A stretch of 59,415 nt of DNA from Bacillota bacterium (GTDB lineage: Bacteria > Bacillota > Clostridia > Acetivibrionales > DSM-1351). Below, in pieces: positions 18,201 to 26,068 of this stretch (positions are counted from its first letter, which is position 1; each line of letters begins with the position of its first letter). The stretch is taken from assembly GCA_023393115.1 (NCBI GenBank), contig JAEWMS010000036.1, forward strand, positions 1 to 59,415. Direction: 5' to 3'. Below the pieces are notes generated by a model. It was not told the DNA's origin. It ran no database searches and saw only the letters and a list, made by a program, of their open reading frames with translations. The translations under genes were made by a program, and so were the position numbers.

Positions 18201-20409
18201 TAATTCGGGTATAGCCGATACTGTAAGGGTTATGGGTCTCACACCGGGCGACGTTGTCAAAGTGTACTCCCAGGAAGCAGGAGGTAACCTGTTAGGCTCA
18301 GCCACAGTAGCAGCTTCAAGTACTGAAGCAACTGTTGAAATAGCACAGCTGGGCACTGTTGAGGGTAAAGTATATGTGACCGTAACAAGTATAAATAGAT
18401 CTGAAGGTGAAAGAGCAGATGCCTCATACAAGGCCGAGGAAGCCTCAACTAATCCAAACCCGGCAAAAGTGTTGGTTGCCAACAATTATGGTATAGCCAG
18501 CACCATAACGGTAGGTGGCTTGAAAGATAATGATGTAGTAAGCATATATAGTGCAGAAGTTGGTGGAACCCTGTTGGGCAAAGGAACTGTAGCCACCTAT
18601 AGCTCCGAGGTTACCATATCTGTTTCACAATTGAGCGACGCCGGAGGAGATGTATATATCACAGTAACCACTCCAGGAAAACTGGAGAGTACCAGAGTCA
18701 AGTTCACTTATGGGGAAAAGACTTCTTCAACTCCTCCTGATGCATCCAATGTGGAAATCTATAACAACGTTGGCTTTGCGGATACCATAACCGTTTTCGG
18801 TATGGAACCCAATACATTAATCAAAGTATATTCACAGCCAACAGGAGGTAATCCTATAGGTACTGCTACAGTCCCGGCAGACAGTACTGAAGCCACTATT
18901 TCAGTAACACAACTGGGAGTTAATGAAGGAACTGTATATATTACAGTAACAACAACAGGTAAGACCGAGAGCAGCAGAGCAGCAATTCCTTATGCAAAAG
19001 AAAGTATCTCTGATGCAATTGCTTCTGGAAACGTGAAGGTGGTTAATAATTCAGGTAAGTCTGACATAATCACCGTTACAGGACTTATGGAATACGATAC
19101 CGTTAAGATATACAATGCAGCAACCGGCGGCACAAGGCTTGCAATGGCAGTTGCCGATAAAAATCTTGCAGTTACGCTCAATGTCTCTCAGCTTGGTATT
19201 GATTCAGGCAAAATTTATGTAACAGTTACAAACTACGGTAAAATCGAGAGCGCCAGAACCGAAGTGGAATTCTCAGCCGAATCGTTGGCTCCATCGGAGT
19301 CCAATATCGTCATTGTAAATAATGCCGGTATATCGGACACTATATCAGTGAAGGGTTTAAATGAAAACGATGTTGTCAAAGTTTACGATGCTGCATCCAA
19401 CGGCAATCTCATAGGCACCGCAATCGTTCCTGTGGGAAGCAATATGGCAACAGTCTCGGTTACACAGCTTACCTCAACAGCCGGAAAGGTGTATGTTTCA
19501 GTAACAAATTACGGAAGAGCCGAAAGCAGCCTGACAAAAGCCGAATATATATCCGAATCAAGCACTATGGCACCATATATCGGAGATATTTACATAGTTA
19601 ATAACGTAGATATAAATGATACTATTACCGTGTATAATCTACAGACCGGTGATGTTATAAAAGTTTATGACAGTGCTACAGGTGGAAACCTTCTGGGTTA
19701 TGCATCGGTTGCCAATAACAAGACAGAAGCAACGGTATCCATTGAGGACCTTGGCTCGGCTGCCGGAAATGTATATGTTTCCGTTATTACAAAAGGTAAG
19801 ACTGAAAGTGCAAGAACAGCAGTAAGCTATGTTGCAGAAAGTAAATCAACCGCACCTTATTCCGGGAATATTTACATATCCAACAACGTTACGCTTTCAG
19901 ACACTGTATTGGTAACTGGTTTGACTGCCGGGGACAAGGTTAAGGTTTACGATTCAGCCACCGGAGGAGAATTACTTGGATATCAAACTGCAGCTTCGGG
20001 CAGTACACAGGTTACAATTACAATAAAGCAGCTTGGCGTAGAAGCAGGTAGCGTCTTTATTTCAATAACTTCAAAGGGAAAAACCGAAAGTAAGAGAACC
20101 GAAGCTGAATATGTATCTGAACAGACTACCAATGAACCTTATACAGGGTTTATTACCGTAGTAAACAACAAAACCGGCACGTCGGATACAGTGACAGTTT
20201 CAGGGTTGACGGCCGGTGATATAATCAATATATATTCCGCAGAAGCCGGCGGTAGCCTTCTTGGGTCGGCAACAGTGGCCTCCGGCAGTACCGTGGGAAT
20301 TGTAACCATATCCCAGTTGGGAACCGCAGCCGGTAGCGTATATGTCTCTGTGACCAGTGCGGGTAAAGCTGAAAGCAGGAGAACAAAAGCCGATTACGTA
20401 GCAGAGTAG
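15256..20409 (+). CDS. Giant secreted protein of 18 tandem beta-rich repeats
   Basis: 1717 residues. A signal peptide (MKRVISILLVFLIILANTAL, cut near VFAAQ, about residue 29) is followed directly by 18 repeats of about 93 residues reaching the C-terminus. The recurring pattern is: two Asn after a strand (TVTNN), D-T-V/I-Y-V-x-GL, GD-x-VKVY, G-x-LLG-x-ATV, ATVSI-x-QLG, G-x-VYVSVT, GK-x-ES-x-R, AES. This looks like a beta-sandwich (Ig-like) fold of the kind seen in surface proteins of Bacillales and Clostridia, but I cannot name the family. There is no LPXTG, S-layer homology, dockerin or carbohydrate-binding module, so how it is retained is unclear. RBS AAAGGAG, 12 bases from ATG. It stands alone between ilvB (divergent) and a bidirectional terminator. 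Confidence 0.93.
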   Translation: MKRVISILLVFLIILANTALDVQSVFAAQSSAIDSGNVIITNNTTGKSDTIYVFGLEPGSLVKVYTSSTGSKILTYGTVPKGKSEIKFTLPQVGTGEGSLYISVIEKGSTESSRTKVDFDSEPISNPISADSVSITNNAQKADVIYVSGLSPKDVVKVYSAAVGGTLLGNKTVASSGSDVTITVKQVGSGAGSVHISVTSKGYLESKRIEVPFDAEPQSAQLDPDNIVINNNVRSADTIYIPGLSGGDIIKVYSEQGKVLATKAVGSTAYDATISVPQLGVEAGNVYITVTSKDLAESAAVQVEFEGELASDKPNSGFITVTNNSGKADTVYVTGLSPSDVVKVYNKEAKGSLLGSATVSSTGNEATVSIPQLGSAPGAVYISITNAGRNESQRVKVEYFSEGSSSDLTGSNITVTNNVGKADTVYVSGLTEGDTVKVYNKEQSGNLLGSATVAKSGTDVTISISQLGISSGSVYVSVTTSGKMESSRVKADYPAESKSSTLDTNSVTVVNNSGAADTIYVTGLTEGTLVRVYSSATSGSLLGSATVATSKTDATVTIAQLGTGAGSVYLTITQPGAQESGKTKIDYSAEGTSSGPNINNISISNNVGKADTIYISNLTPGDIVRIYSAPVQGNIIGTATVASSATDITVNIAQLGTTSGSIYVTITSSGKAESPRTKAEYKAESVYDGVDSSNITVTNNAGKPDTVYFTSLSAGDIVKVYDSLQGGTLLGSATVAAGSTDTTVSISQLGKGSGSVYVTVSSTDRSESERKEVSYEAEATSVELSPSQIVVTNNIVGTQDTIYVSGLNPDDIIKAYSAEKQGVLLGSATVPSTGVDATIAVTQLGTAKGSVYVSVTNSGKLESKRTKSDYSDEGKSEAPDDKNITINNNSGSADTVKVTGLTAGDVIRVYSSETGGKLLGSATVSTYSSEATVSIDQLGTTAGKVFVTVSGINKTESKRISADYAAEPVSGKLDSTRITVINNSGIADTVRVMGLTPGDVVKVYSQEAGGNLLGSATVAASSTEATVEIAQLGTVEGKVYVTVTSINRSEGERADASYKAEEASTNPNPAKVLVANNYGIASTITVGGLKDNDVVSIYSAEVGGTLLGKGTVATYSSEVTISVSQLSDAGGDVYITVTTPGKLESTRVKFTYGEKTSSTPPDASNVEIYNNVGFADTITVFGMEPNTLIKVYSQPTGGNPIGTATVPADSTEATISVTQLGVNEGTVYITVTTTGKTESSRAAIPYAKESISDAIASGNVKVVNNSGKSDIITVTGLMEYDTVKIYNAATGGTRLAMAVADKNLAVTLNVSQLGIDSGKIYVTVTNYGKIESARTEVEFSAESLAPSESNIVIVNNAGISDTISVKGLNENDVVKVYDAASNGNLIGTAIVPVGSNMATVSVTQLTSTAGKVYVSVTNYGRAESSLTKAEYISESSTMAPYIGDIYIVNNVDINDTITVYNLQTGDVIKVYDSATGGNLLGYASVANNKTEATVSIEDLGSAAGNVYVSVITKGKTESARTAVSYVAESKSTAPYSGNIYISNNVTLSDTVLVTGLTAGDKVKVYDSATGGELLGYQTAASGSTQVTITIKQLGVEAGSVFISITSKGKTESKRTEAEYVSEQTTNEPYTGFITVVNNKTGTSDTVTVSGLTAGDIINIYSAEAGGSLLGSATVASGSTVGIVTISQLGTAAGSVYVSVTSAGKAESRRTKADYVAE
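15346..20406 (+). repeat. 18 coding repeats of about 280 bp
   Basis: Protein-level repeats start near ITNNTTGKSDTIYVFGL (first) and end with the copy beginning ITVVNNKTGTSDTVTVSGL. Codons differ widely between copies, so the array is old and not freshly amplified. The most similar neighbours are copies 4-6 and 16-18. Confidence 0.85.
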
Positions 20410-20441
20410 TTACAATAAACAAAACTCATAAATCATACAAA

Positions 20442-20496
20442 AACAGGGAGAACTTAAAGTGTCTATAAAGATGCGATTACTTTAAGTCCTCCCTGT
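20442..20496. terminator. Bidirectional terminator after the giant protein
   Basis: Long stem AACAGGGAG-AACTTAAAGT / ACTTTAAGT-CCTCCCTGTT with an 18-base loop. It lies between convergent genes (plus stop 20409, minus stop 20544) and is followed by a modest T-rich tail on the plus strand. Confidence 0.75.
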
Positions 20497-20543
20497 TCAT
20501 TTTCACAATCTTTCCGCAGTTATACACAGAAATTTGATTTGAA

Positions 20544-20900
20544 CTACATTCCCAAAATCTCGATAACCTGGCCTTCACTTATATAGTTGGATTCGCTGTA
20601 CAGAGTTCCCTGCTTGTAGAATCTGAGATACGGAACACTATGATTGCCAAATGTATTTTCCTTAAAGCTTCTGAAATCCTCAAAGAAGTCTGCTTTATTG
20701 TATTCCAGCTCATATATATCTACGTCCTCTTCAATATCAAGCCTGTAAATCCAGCCTTTCAGATCATGCCATTGGGGACACCAGTCCTGAGTCAGAATCA
20801 CTATCACCCTTTGCTTTGAATTCAGCAGGTCACCCCCAAACTCCCCGTTTGACATTGCCTTCATCGCTTGGTCCCGCTGTATTAGCTTCCTGTTAATCAT
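20544..20900 (-). CDS. Thioredoxin-fold protein lacking the CXXC pair
   Basis: 118 residues with a thioredoxin-like layout: strand RVIVILTQDWCPQW (31-44), helix, and a late cis-Pro loop HSVPYLRFYKQG (about 87-98). The active site reads W-C-P-Q-W, so only the first Cys of the usual CXXC remains (Cys41) and it is the only Cys in the protein. No signal peptide. Function unknown; it could bind a partner or form mixed disulfides but not act as a standard dithiol oxidoreductase. RBS GGGGTG seven bases before ATG. It follows tadA by 79 bases. Confidence 0.75.
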   Translation of the reverse strand: MINRKLIQRDQAMKAMSNGEFGGDLLNSKQRVIVILTQDWCPQWHDLKGWIYRLDIEEDVDIYELEYNKADFFEDFRSFKENTFGNHSVPYLRFYKQGTLYSESNYISEGQVIEILGM

Positions 20901-20979
20901 AGAATAACACCCCGAATGTTTTTTGTAATTTAGTTTTATTTTTTCCTGTAATACTTAAAATACCCATACAATTGAACAG

Positions 20980-21441
20980 CTATTCTTTTTTTCTCAGATC
21001 AGTAAAAAACCTTTTCAATAAATCAGAGCACTGCTCATGAAGAAGACCCATAACCACATCAACTCTGTGGTTAAACTGTGGGATTCTGAACAAATCTACA
21101 ACCGACCCTGCAGCTCCTGCCCGGTTATCCATTGCTCCTATATAGAGCGTTTTTATTCTTGATTGAATAATTGCTCCGGCACACATGGGACAGGGTTCAA
21201 GGGTCACATACATGTCGCAGCCATCAAGTCTCCAGGTCCCAAGCTTTTTCGCAGCTCTTTTTATGGCCTCAATTTCAGCGTGTGAGGTGATATCAAGCTT
21301 GGCCTCCTTGCGGTTATGTCCCCTGGCTATAATTTTTCCATCCTTGACTATTACTGCACCAACAGCCGCCTCTCCTTTAGAAAAAGCCAGTTCGGCCTGT
21401 CTTAGGGCCTTTATCATAATCTGTTCATTTCTGGTGTACAT
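20980..21441 (-). CDS. tadA: tRNA-specific adenosine deaminase
   Basis: Deaminates A34 to inosine in the tRNA-Arg(ACG) anticodon, needed for wobble decoding. 153 residues. The zinc cytidine-deaminase fold shows HAEIEAI (zinc His and catalytic Glu) and the two zinc cysteines in LEPCPMCAGA. Length is typical. RBS GAGG, ten bases upstream. It follows proS by 52 bases and probably shares its transcript. Confidence 0.95.
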   Translation of the reverse strand: MYTRNEQIMIKALRQAELAFSKGEAAVGAVIVKDGKIIARGHNRKEAKLDITSHAEIEAIKRAAKKLGTWRLDGCDMYVTLEPCPMCAGAIIQSRIKTLYIGAMDNRAGAAGSVVDLFRIPQFNHRVDVVMGLLHEQCSDLLKRFFTDLRKKE

Positions 21442-21493
21442 AAAGTATAAACCTCATCTAAAGTTATTACTCATATACTAATATAGTATATTC

Positions 21494-23221
21494 TTATACT
21501 TCCCTCTCCAAAAAGCTCTCCAGCTCTTCCAGCTTGACCTTCTCTTTTATGGTTTTATCTCTTGAAACCACTTCTATCTCACCCTGCTCAAGGTTCCTGC
21601 TGCTGACAATCAGTCTCATTGGTATACCCAGAAGGTCAGCATCGGCAAATTGAATTCCGGCCTGTACATCTCTGTCATCCATAATAACTTCATACTTCTT
21701 TGACAGCCTTTCATACAGGTCAAAGCCTGTTTTCCTGACCTCCTCATTTTTCTTATTGATGATACAGATGTGTATTTGCCAGGGCGCAACACTCTTTGGC
21801 CAGATAGGGCCGTACTCATCATGGTTTGATTCAATAATACAGGCTAAAAGTCTTCCCACTCCTATACCGTAACAGCCCATAATAGGGTGTTTCTGTTTAC
21901 CATCATTGTCGGTGTAGGTCATATTCATGCTTTCAGTGTATTTTGTACCTAGCTGGAAGATATTGCCCACTTCTATGCCGCGCTTGATTATAAGCTTACC
22001 TCCGCATTTGGTACAGGTATCTCCATCGTTAACCTTGGCAACCTCAACATAACCGACAGGCTTAATATCCCTGTCAACATTGATACCCCTGACATGGTAA
22101 TCCACTTTGTTGGCTCCTGATACCATGTTAAGCTCACCCTTAAGTGACTCATCAAAAAGGATAGTATTATTTTGGGCATCTATTCCCTGCGCACCAATAA
22201 AGCCAAAGCATATGCCGCTGTTGTCATCTTCCCTTTCATCATAGGGGAATACATTAGCTTTTATTACCCTTTTAAGCTTTGCCTCATTTACCTGCAAATC
22301 GCCACGGATGAATACTATTAATGGTTTTTTGCTGTTTTCCACAGAGAATACTGTTGCTTTTATGAGCTTTGACGCGTCCACCTTAAGAAACTGACAAACA
22401 TCCTCTATGCTTTTCATTCCGGGTGTATGGACTTCCTCTATTTGCTGAATATCGTCACTACTTGCACAATCACTGACATTCTTTTCACTTCCACGGTTAA
22501 TCTTCGAAGTGGCTACCTCCATATTTGCTTTGTAGTCACAGCTGTCACAGACAATTATGGAATCCTCCCCTGATTCAGCTAAAAGCATATATTCATGAGC
22601 AACCTTTCCTCCCATCATTCCAGTATCGGAGGCTACTGATACTACCTGGGGCAATCCTGCTCTTTCAAATATTCTATGGTAGGAGTCAAATACCTTCTTA
22701 TAATACAGCTCAAGGTCCTCCTGGGAGGTGTGGAAAGAATAGGCATCCTTCATGGTAAACTCCCTGACACGGATCAGCCCTCCTCTGGATCTGGGTTCGT
22801 CGCGAAATTTTGTCTGTATCTGATAAATCATGAAGGGGTATTTTGCATAAGACATTGCTTCACTTCTGGCCAGATGCACTGCTGCTTCCTCATGGGTCAT
22901 CCCCAGCAACATATCTCGTCCAGATCTGTCCTTCATTCTCATGAGCTCACTTCCGACGCTCTCAAACCGTCCGGATTCCTGCCACAGTTCAGCCGGCAAT
23001 ACCACAGGAAGAAGTACTTCCTGACCGTCTATCCTGTCCATTTCCTCCCTTATTATGTTTTCAATTTTCATAGCTATTCTTTTAGCCGGCATAAGCATTG
23101 AATATATTCCGTTTGCCACCTGCCGTACATAACCGCCTCTTAAAAGGTAGATATGGCTTGTTATACTTGCCTCACCGGGTTTTTCCTTAAGTCTCTCTCC
23201 TAAAAGCCTGCTTATTAACAT
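21494..23221 (-). CDS. proS: Prolyl-tRNA synthetase (bacterial type)
   Basis: Charges tRNA-Pro. 575 residues, the bacterial-type length including the YbaK-like editing insertion (about 225-405) that hydrolyses Ala-tRNA-Pro. Class II motifs are seen: motif 2 in KFRDEPRSRGGLIRVREF (137-154) and motif 3 GCYGIGVGRLLACI near 445. The C-terminal anticodon-binding domain starts around WQIHICIINKK. RBS AAAGGA precedes ATG at 23221. A second, out-of-frame ATG lies 8 bases upstream. The 5' leader contains a terminator and a small ORF with Pro codons. Confidence 0.96.
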   Translation of the reverse strand: MLISRLLGERLKEKPGEASITSHIYLLRGGYVRQVANGIYSMLMPAKRIAMKIENIIREEMDRIDGQEVLLPVVLPAELWQESGRFESVGSELMRMKDRSGRDMLLGMTHEEAAVHLARSEAMSYAKYPFMIYQIQTKFRDEPRSRGGLIRVREFTMKDAYSFHTSQEDLELYYKKVFDSYHRIFERAGLPQVVSVASDTGMMGGKVAHEYMLLAESGEDSIIVCDSCDYKANMEVATSKINRGSEKNVSDCASSDDIQQIEEVHTPGMKSIEDVCQFLKVDASKLIKATVFSVENSKKPLIVFIRGDLQVNEAKLKRVIKANVFPYDEREDDNSGICFGFIGAQGIDAQNNTILFDESLKGELNMVSGANKVDYHVRGINVDRDIKPVGYVEVAKVNDGDTCTKCGGKLIIKRGIEVGNIFQLGTKYTESMNMTYTDNDGKQKHPIMGCYGIGVGRLLACIIESNHDEYGPIWPKSVAPWQIHICIINKKNEEVRKTGFDLYERLSKKYEVIMDDRDVQAGIQFADADLLGIPMRLIVSSRNLEQGEIEVVSRDKTIKEKVKLEELESFLEREV

Positions 23222-23297
23222 AAATCATCAAGTCCTTTCTATATATTTACTGGCAAGTGTGCTTCAGCTTTGCTGGACACACGACACACCATAAACT

Positions 23298-23331
23298 AAA
23301 AAAGCCGCTGTACACGAGCTGTACAACGACC
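23298..23331 (-). terminator. Terminator within the proS leader
   Basis: Minus-strand stem GTCGTTGTACA / TGTACAGCGGC (with G-U pairs), 5-base loop, then six T. It lies 77 bases upstream of the proS start, the layout of an attenuator. Confidence 0.8.
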
Positions 23332-23457
23332 TTTAATTAACTGGTCAAGCGCTTTACGGCCCGGACTCAAATTCTCCTTCAATACAAGAATTGACATCGT
23401 GATTAAGCACTTGCACCTTCAGAGGCTTTAGACCTCCTGTATTTCAAGATGCAAATG

Positions 23458-23541
23458 CTATATTGGGCACGGGTAGCTATTTTTATTTAAGTTTTTGCTT
23501 AAGTCCTTCCTCAAGACCATTAATCCTGTATTTAGAACCAT
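23458..23541 (-). CDS. Putative 27-residue leader peptide of proS
   Basis: ATG at 23541 sits five bases after a strong RBS (TTTGGAGGAAGCA). The peptide ends N-S-Y-P-C-P-I before TAG, with two Pro codons (CCG, CCA) among the last four. Placed about 130 bases before a terminator in front of prolyl-tRNA synthetase, it could let stalled ribosomes at Pro codons control readthrough. Inference only; two Pro codons is a weak signal next to classical leader peptides. Confidence 0.4.
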   Translation of the reverse strand: MVLNTGLMVLRKDLSKNLNKNSYPCPI

Positions 23542-23588
23542 TGCTTCCTCCAAATTGTTGGAATACATATTATAGGCTTTTTACCTAT

Positions 23589-23631
23589 GCTATAATTTTA
23601 TACCAGTTTATCACTGGTATAAAATTATAGC
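23589..23631. repeat. Perfect 19-bp inverted repeat between proS leader and DJ-1 gene
   Basis: GCTATAATTTTATACCAGT and its exact reverse complement flank a 5-base spacer (TTATC). Each arm carries TATAAT or ATTATA, so it could combine divergent -10 elements with a regulator site. It lies upstream of both divergent genes. Confidence 0.8.
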
Positions 23632-23648
23632 AAGTCCAAATTAAATTA

Positions 23649-23677
23649 TTGACAATACGCATTTAAACTCTGATGAT
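23649..23677 (+). promoter_or_regulatory. Candidate promoter of the DJ-1 gene
   Basis: A perfect -35 TTGACA, a 17-base spacer and a weak -10 GATGAT (four of six consensus bases). Leader length to the ATG would be about 83 bases. Confidence 0.35.
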
Positions 23678-23766
23678 TATCACTTCTTAACATGTCACTC
23701 TCCTGATAGAATATAAATGCATGATACACGTGTTGAGCAGCAAAAAACTTGAAAGAGGAGCTTCAA

Positions 23767-24930
23767 ATGAAAAGAAAAATAAAAAATAGTATTGGCTTGC
23801 TTATTATTATCTCGGTATTGATTACCATGTTTGTACCCTCTTGGGCGCAACCGGCAGCAGAGACAAAAAAGTCTGCCCCCGCCAAAAAGGTTTTGATGGT
23901 CATTGCACCAAAGGACTATGAGGACGTCGAACTCTTTACCCCAAAGGCAATACTTGAAACCAATGGTGCTAAAGTAAGTGTTGCAAGTACAGAGGCTTCA
24001 GCTGTTGGAGCACAGGGAAGAGTCATTAAGACAGATTTATTGATATCACAGGCTAAGGTATCTGATTATGATGCCATTGTGGTTGTAGGCGGAACAGGAG
24101 TTATTGGTACCTTGTGGGATAATCCAGAGCTTCGGACTCTGCTTCAGGAGGCCGATAAGCAGAAAAAAATAATTGGCGCCATATGCGCTGCACCTCCAAC
24201 ACTATCAAAAGCAGGATTATTAAAAGACAAAAAAGCTACTATGTTCCCCTGGGATGATGGAATAAAAGAACTTACAGCACATGGTGCAATTTATGTTAAC
24301 GAGGAGACTGTGGTGTCGGATAATATTGTTACCGGAAAAAATCCTGACGCATCGAAGGCTTTTGGTTTAGAGCTTTGTGATGTACTTGGAATAAGAAAGT
24401 TTGAGAAAAAAGTTCTTATGATTATAGCTCAGAAGGATTTTGAAGATGTTGAACTCTTTGATCCTAAAACAATCCTTGAGGTAAACGGAGCAAAAATTAC
24501 CGTAGCAAGTACAACGACAGATACTGCTACAGGATCCAACGGTTCGAGAGTTACGCCGGATATAAAAATATCTGCTGCAAAAGCATCTGACTTCGACGCG
24601 ATTGTTGTTGTCGGAGGAACAGGAGTAATAGGTTCTCTCTGGGAGGATACCTCGTTGAGAAAGTTATTACAGGACGCAAACAAAAATAATAAAGTCATTG
24701 CTGCTATTTGTGCAGCTCCGCCTGTTTTATCCAAGGCAGGACTTTTGAAGAACAAAAAAGCTACCATGTTCCCCTGGGATGACGGAATCAAGGAACTAAC
24801 TAAATATGGTGCAAAGTATGTTAATGAAGAAGTGGTGGTCTCAGGAAATATTGTTACGGGAAGAAACCCCGATGCGTCTCAGGCTTTTGGTCTAAAGTTA
24901 TGTGAAGTGTTAAAAATTCTTCACGCATAA
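23767..24930 (+). CDS. Exported protein with two tandem DJ-1/PfpI domains
   Basis: 387 residues from ATG 23767, set by AGAGGAG six bases upstream (a longer TTG frame to 23749 is less likely). A signal peptide (IGLLIIISVLITMFVPSWA, residues 9-27) precedes two DJ-1 domains, about 41-200 and 207-385, similar to each other throughout. Each has the acidic residue in the opening (YEDVEL, FEDVEL), the nucleophile elbow AICAAPP with its Cys, and the closing (K/R)NPDAS.AFGL segment. By eye, the place where DJ-1 has His after the elbow reads TMFPW in both copies, so the His is absent. Family functions (deglycase, chaperone, protease) are disputed, and I assign none. It is followed by a strong terminator. 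Confidence 0.88.
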   Translation: MKRKIKNSIGLLIIISVLITMFVPSWAQPAAETKKSAPAKKVLMVIAPKDYEDVELFTPKAILETNGAKVSVASTEASAVGAQGRVIKTDLLISQAKVSDYDAIVVVGGTGVIGTLWDNPELRTLLQEADKQKKIIGAICAAPPTLSKAGLLKDKKATMFPWDDGIKELTAHGAIYVNEETVVSDNIVTGKNPDASKAFGLELCDVLGIRKFEKKVLMIIAQKDFEDVELFDPKTILEVNGAKITVASTTTDTATGSNGSRVTPDIKISAAKASDFDAIVVVGGTGVIGSLWEDTSLRKLLQDANKNNKVIAAICAAPPVLSKAGLLKNKKATMFPWDDGIKELTKYGAKYVNEEVVVSGNIVTGRNPDASQAFGLKLCEVLKILHA

Positions 24931-24999
24931 TAAATACTCCTCTTTATAGCTATTGGGGGACAGCTTATAGCTCGCTAAATGATCTATTTATATACCCCA

Positions 25000-25056
25000 A
25001 AATATAAACATACCCCTCGATGGAAGCAATATCTTTCGAAGGGTATGTTTATATTT
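25000..25056 (+). terminator. Terminator after the DJ-1 gene
   Basis: A stem of about 20 bp with one mismatch (AAATATAAACATACCC.TCGA and its complement) around a 14-base loop. It ends in TTTATATTT. Confidence 0.85.
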
Positions 25057-25133
25057 AAATTAAGATATTTTGATTGTATAATAATACCATAAAATAATAA
25101 TTATCGAGTATTTCTCTTCGGGGGTCAAAAACA

Positions 25134-26045
25134 ATGATATCTCTGGAAACTGTGGGCAAAAAATATTTTCCAAATTACGGCTTGAAGGTTTTCCTTAAGG
25201 AAGATGATTTGCTTAACTCTGATTTAGGCTATGGGGAGCGATTTAAAATAGTTTTTGCGGAAGAAGGCTCCGGTATTTTGAACATTGAAGGTAAACGACT
25301 GATTTTTGTAAGTCCTGCACTTTTTTGCTTCAATGAAAATGAACACTATTTTCTTGAGAGCCACAGTAAGCTTAAAGCACTGACCGTCTGGTTTCATCCA
25401 AGCATTATAAACAACGCCTTTAGCTTTAATAGAATAAGAAATCCTGAAGGTTTATCTCCTACTGAAAATCAAGATTTGTTCTGGCTTGAAGTATTTATAG
25501 ACCGAAACAGTACCTTCAGGGGACAGCTTAGTATTGGCCCTGGAACCTGCAAACAGGTAAAGGCTTTATTCGATTGTATAAAGCTTGAGCTTGATGTGCA
25601 GAGTGATAATTATTGGCCCTGCAGATCCCGAAGTTATCTGATAGAACTGCTTTTTCTCATACAGAGGCTTGCTTCAACACCGGAGGCAAACTACAGTATA
25701 GAAATCAACAGGGAGCAAAGTGGTATTGGAGACATACTGTTATACCTCTATTCCAACTATTCTAAAAAAATAACTATAGAGGACCTGACTGAGAAATTTC
25801 ATATTAACAGAACCTCTTTAAACAAACTATTTAATGATGTAACAGGAATGTCTGTTGTGAATTTTCTGATAAAATACAGAGCCTGCCTGTCAGCACAGCT
25901 GCTTAGAGATACAACTCTTCCGGTAGCTGAAATCATCGGCCGTACAGGGTTTAATGACCCCTCCCATTTCGGCAGAATGTTTAAGAAATATTATGGACTC
26001 TCAGCTACCGAGTATCGGGAAAAAAACAACTGGATGCTTAAGTAA
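25134..26045 (+). CDS. AraC-family transcriptional regulator
   Basis: 303 residues. An N-terminal cupin-like sensing region (about 1-170, with GSGILNIEGKRLIFVSPALF) is followed by a C-terminal double helix-turn-helix (about 200-300: ITIEDLTEKFHINRTSLNKL, then GFNDPSHFGRMFKKYYGLSA), the AraC/XylS signature. RBS is the weak GGGGG upstream. The effector is unknown. Candidate targets are the convergent ABC-2 exporter genes or the DJ-1 gene upstream. Confidence 0.92.
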   Translation: MISLETVGKKYFPNYGLKVFLKEDDLLNSDLGYGERFKIVFAEEGSGILNIEGKRLIFVSPALFCFNENEHYFLESHSKLKALTVWFHPSIINNAFSFNRIRNPEGLSPTENQDLFWLEVFIDRNSTFRGQLSIGPGTCKQVKALFDCIKLELDVQSDNYWPCRSRSYLIELLFLIQRLASTPEANYSIEINREQSGIGDILLYLYSNYSKKITIEDLTEKFHINRTSLNKLFNDVTGMSVVNFLIKYRACLSAQLLRDTTLPVAEIIGRTGFNDPSHFGRMFKKYYGLSATEYREKNNWMLK

Positions 26046-26068
26046 AATATGATTGTTCAAGGTCTCTA

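Larger units (their letters stand above)
23298..23575 (-). promoter_or_regulatory. Structured proS leader, probable attenuator
   Basis: About 280 bases of minus-strand leader between a TATAAT-like box (AAGCCTATAATATG near 23565) and a terminator. Visible pairings are TGCATCTT/AAGGTGCA enclosing GAGG/CCTC (23413-23454), TCAAT/ATTGA, and GACC/GGTC, the last overlapping the terminator's 5' arm and so able to act as antiterminator. No T-box sequence (AGGGTGG) is present. A leader ORF and a second 33-codon frame (23296-23397) lie inside. Confidence 0.55.

Noticed and set aside
15256..20409. A periodic DNA array that might be taken for CRISPR or satellite repeats
   Set aside because: The period of about 280 bases is in frame, codons differ between copies, and a signal peptide and single ORF span it all, so it is a protein repeat.
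23222..23575. A T-box riboswitch upstream of proS
   Set aside because: No AGGGTGG-type T-box core and no stem I specifier loop could be found on the minus strand, unlike the leaders of ilvB and leuS.
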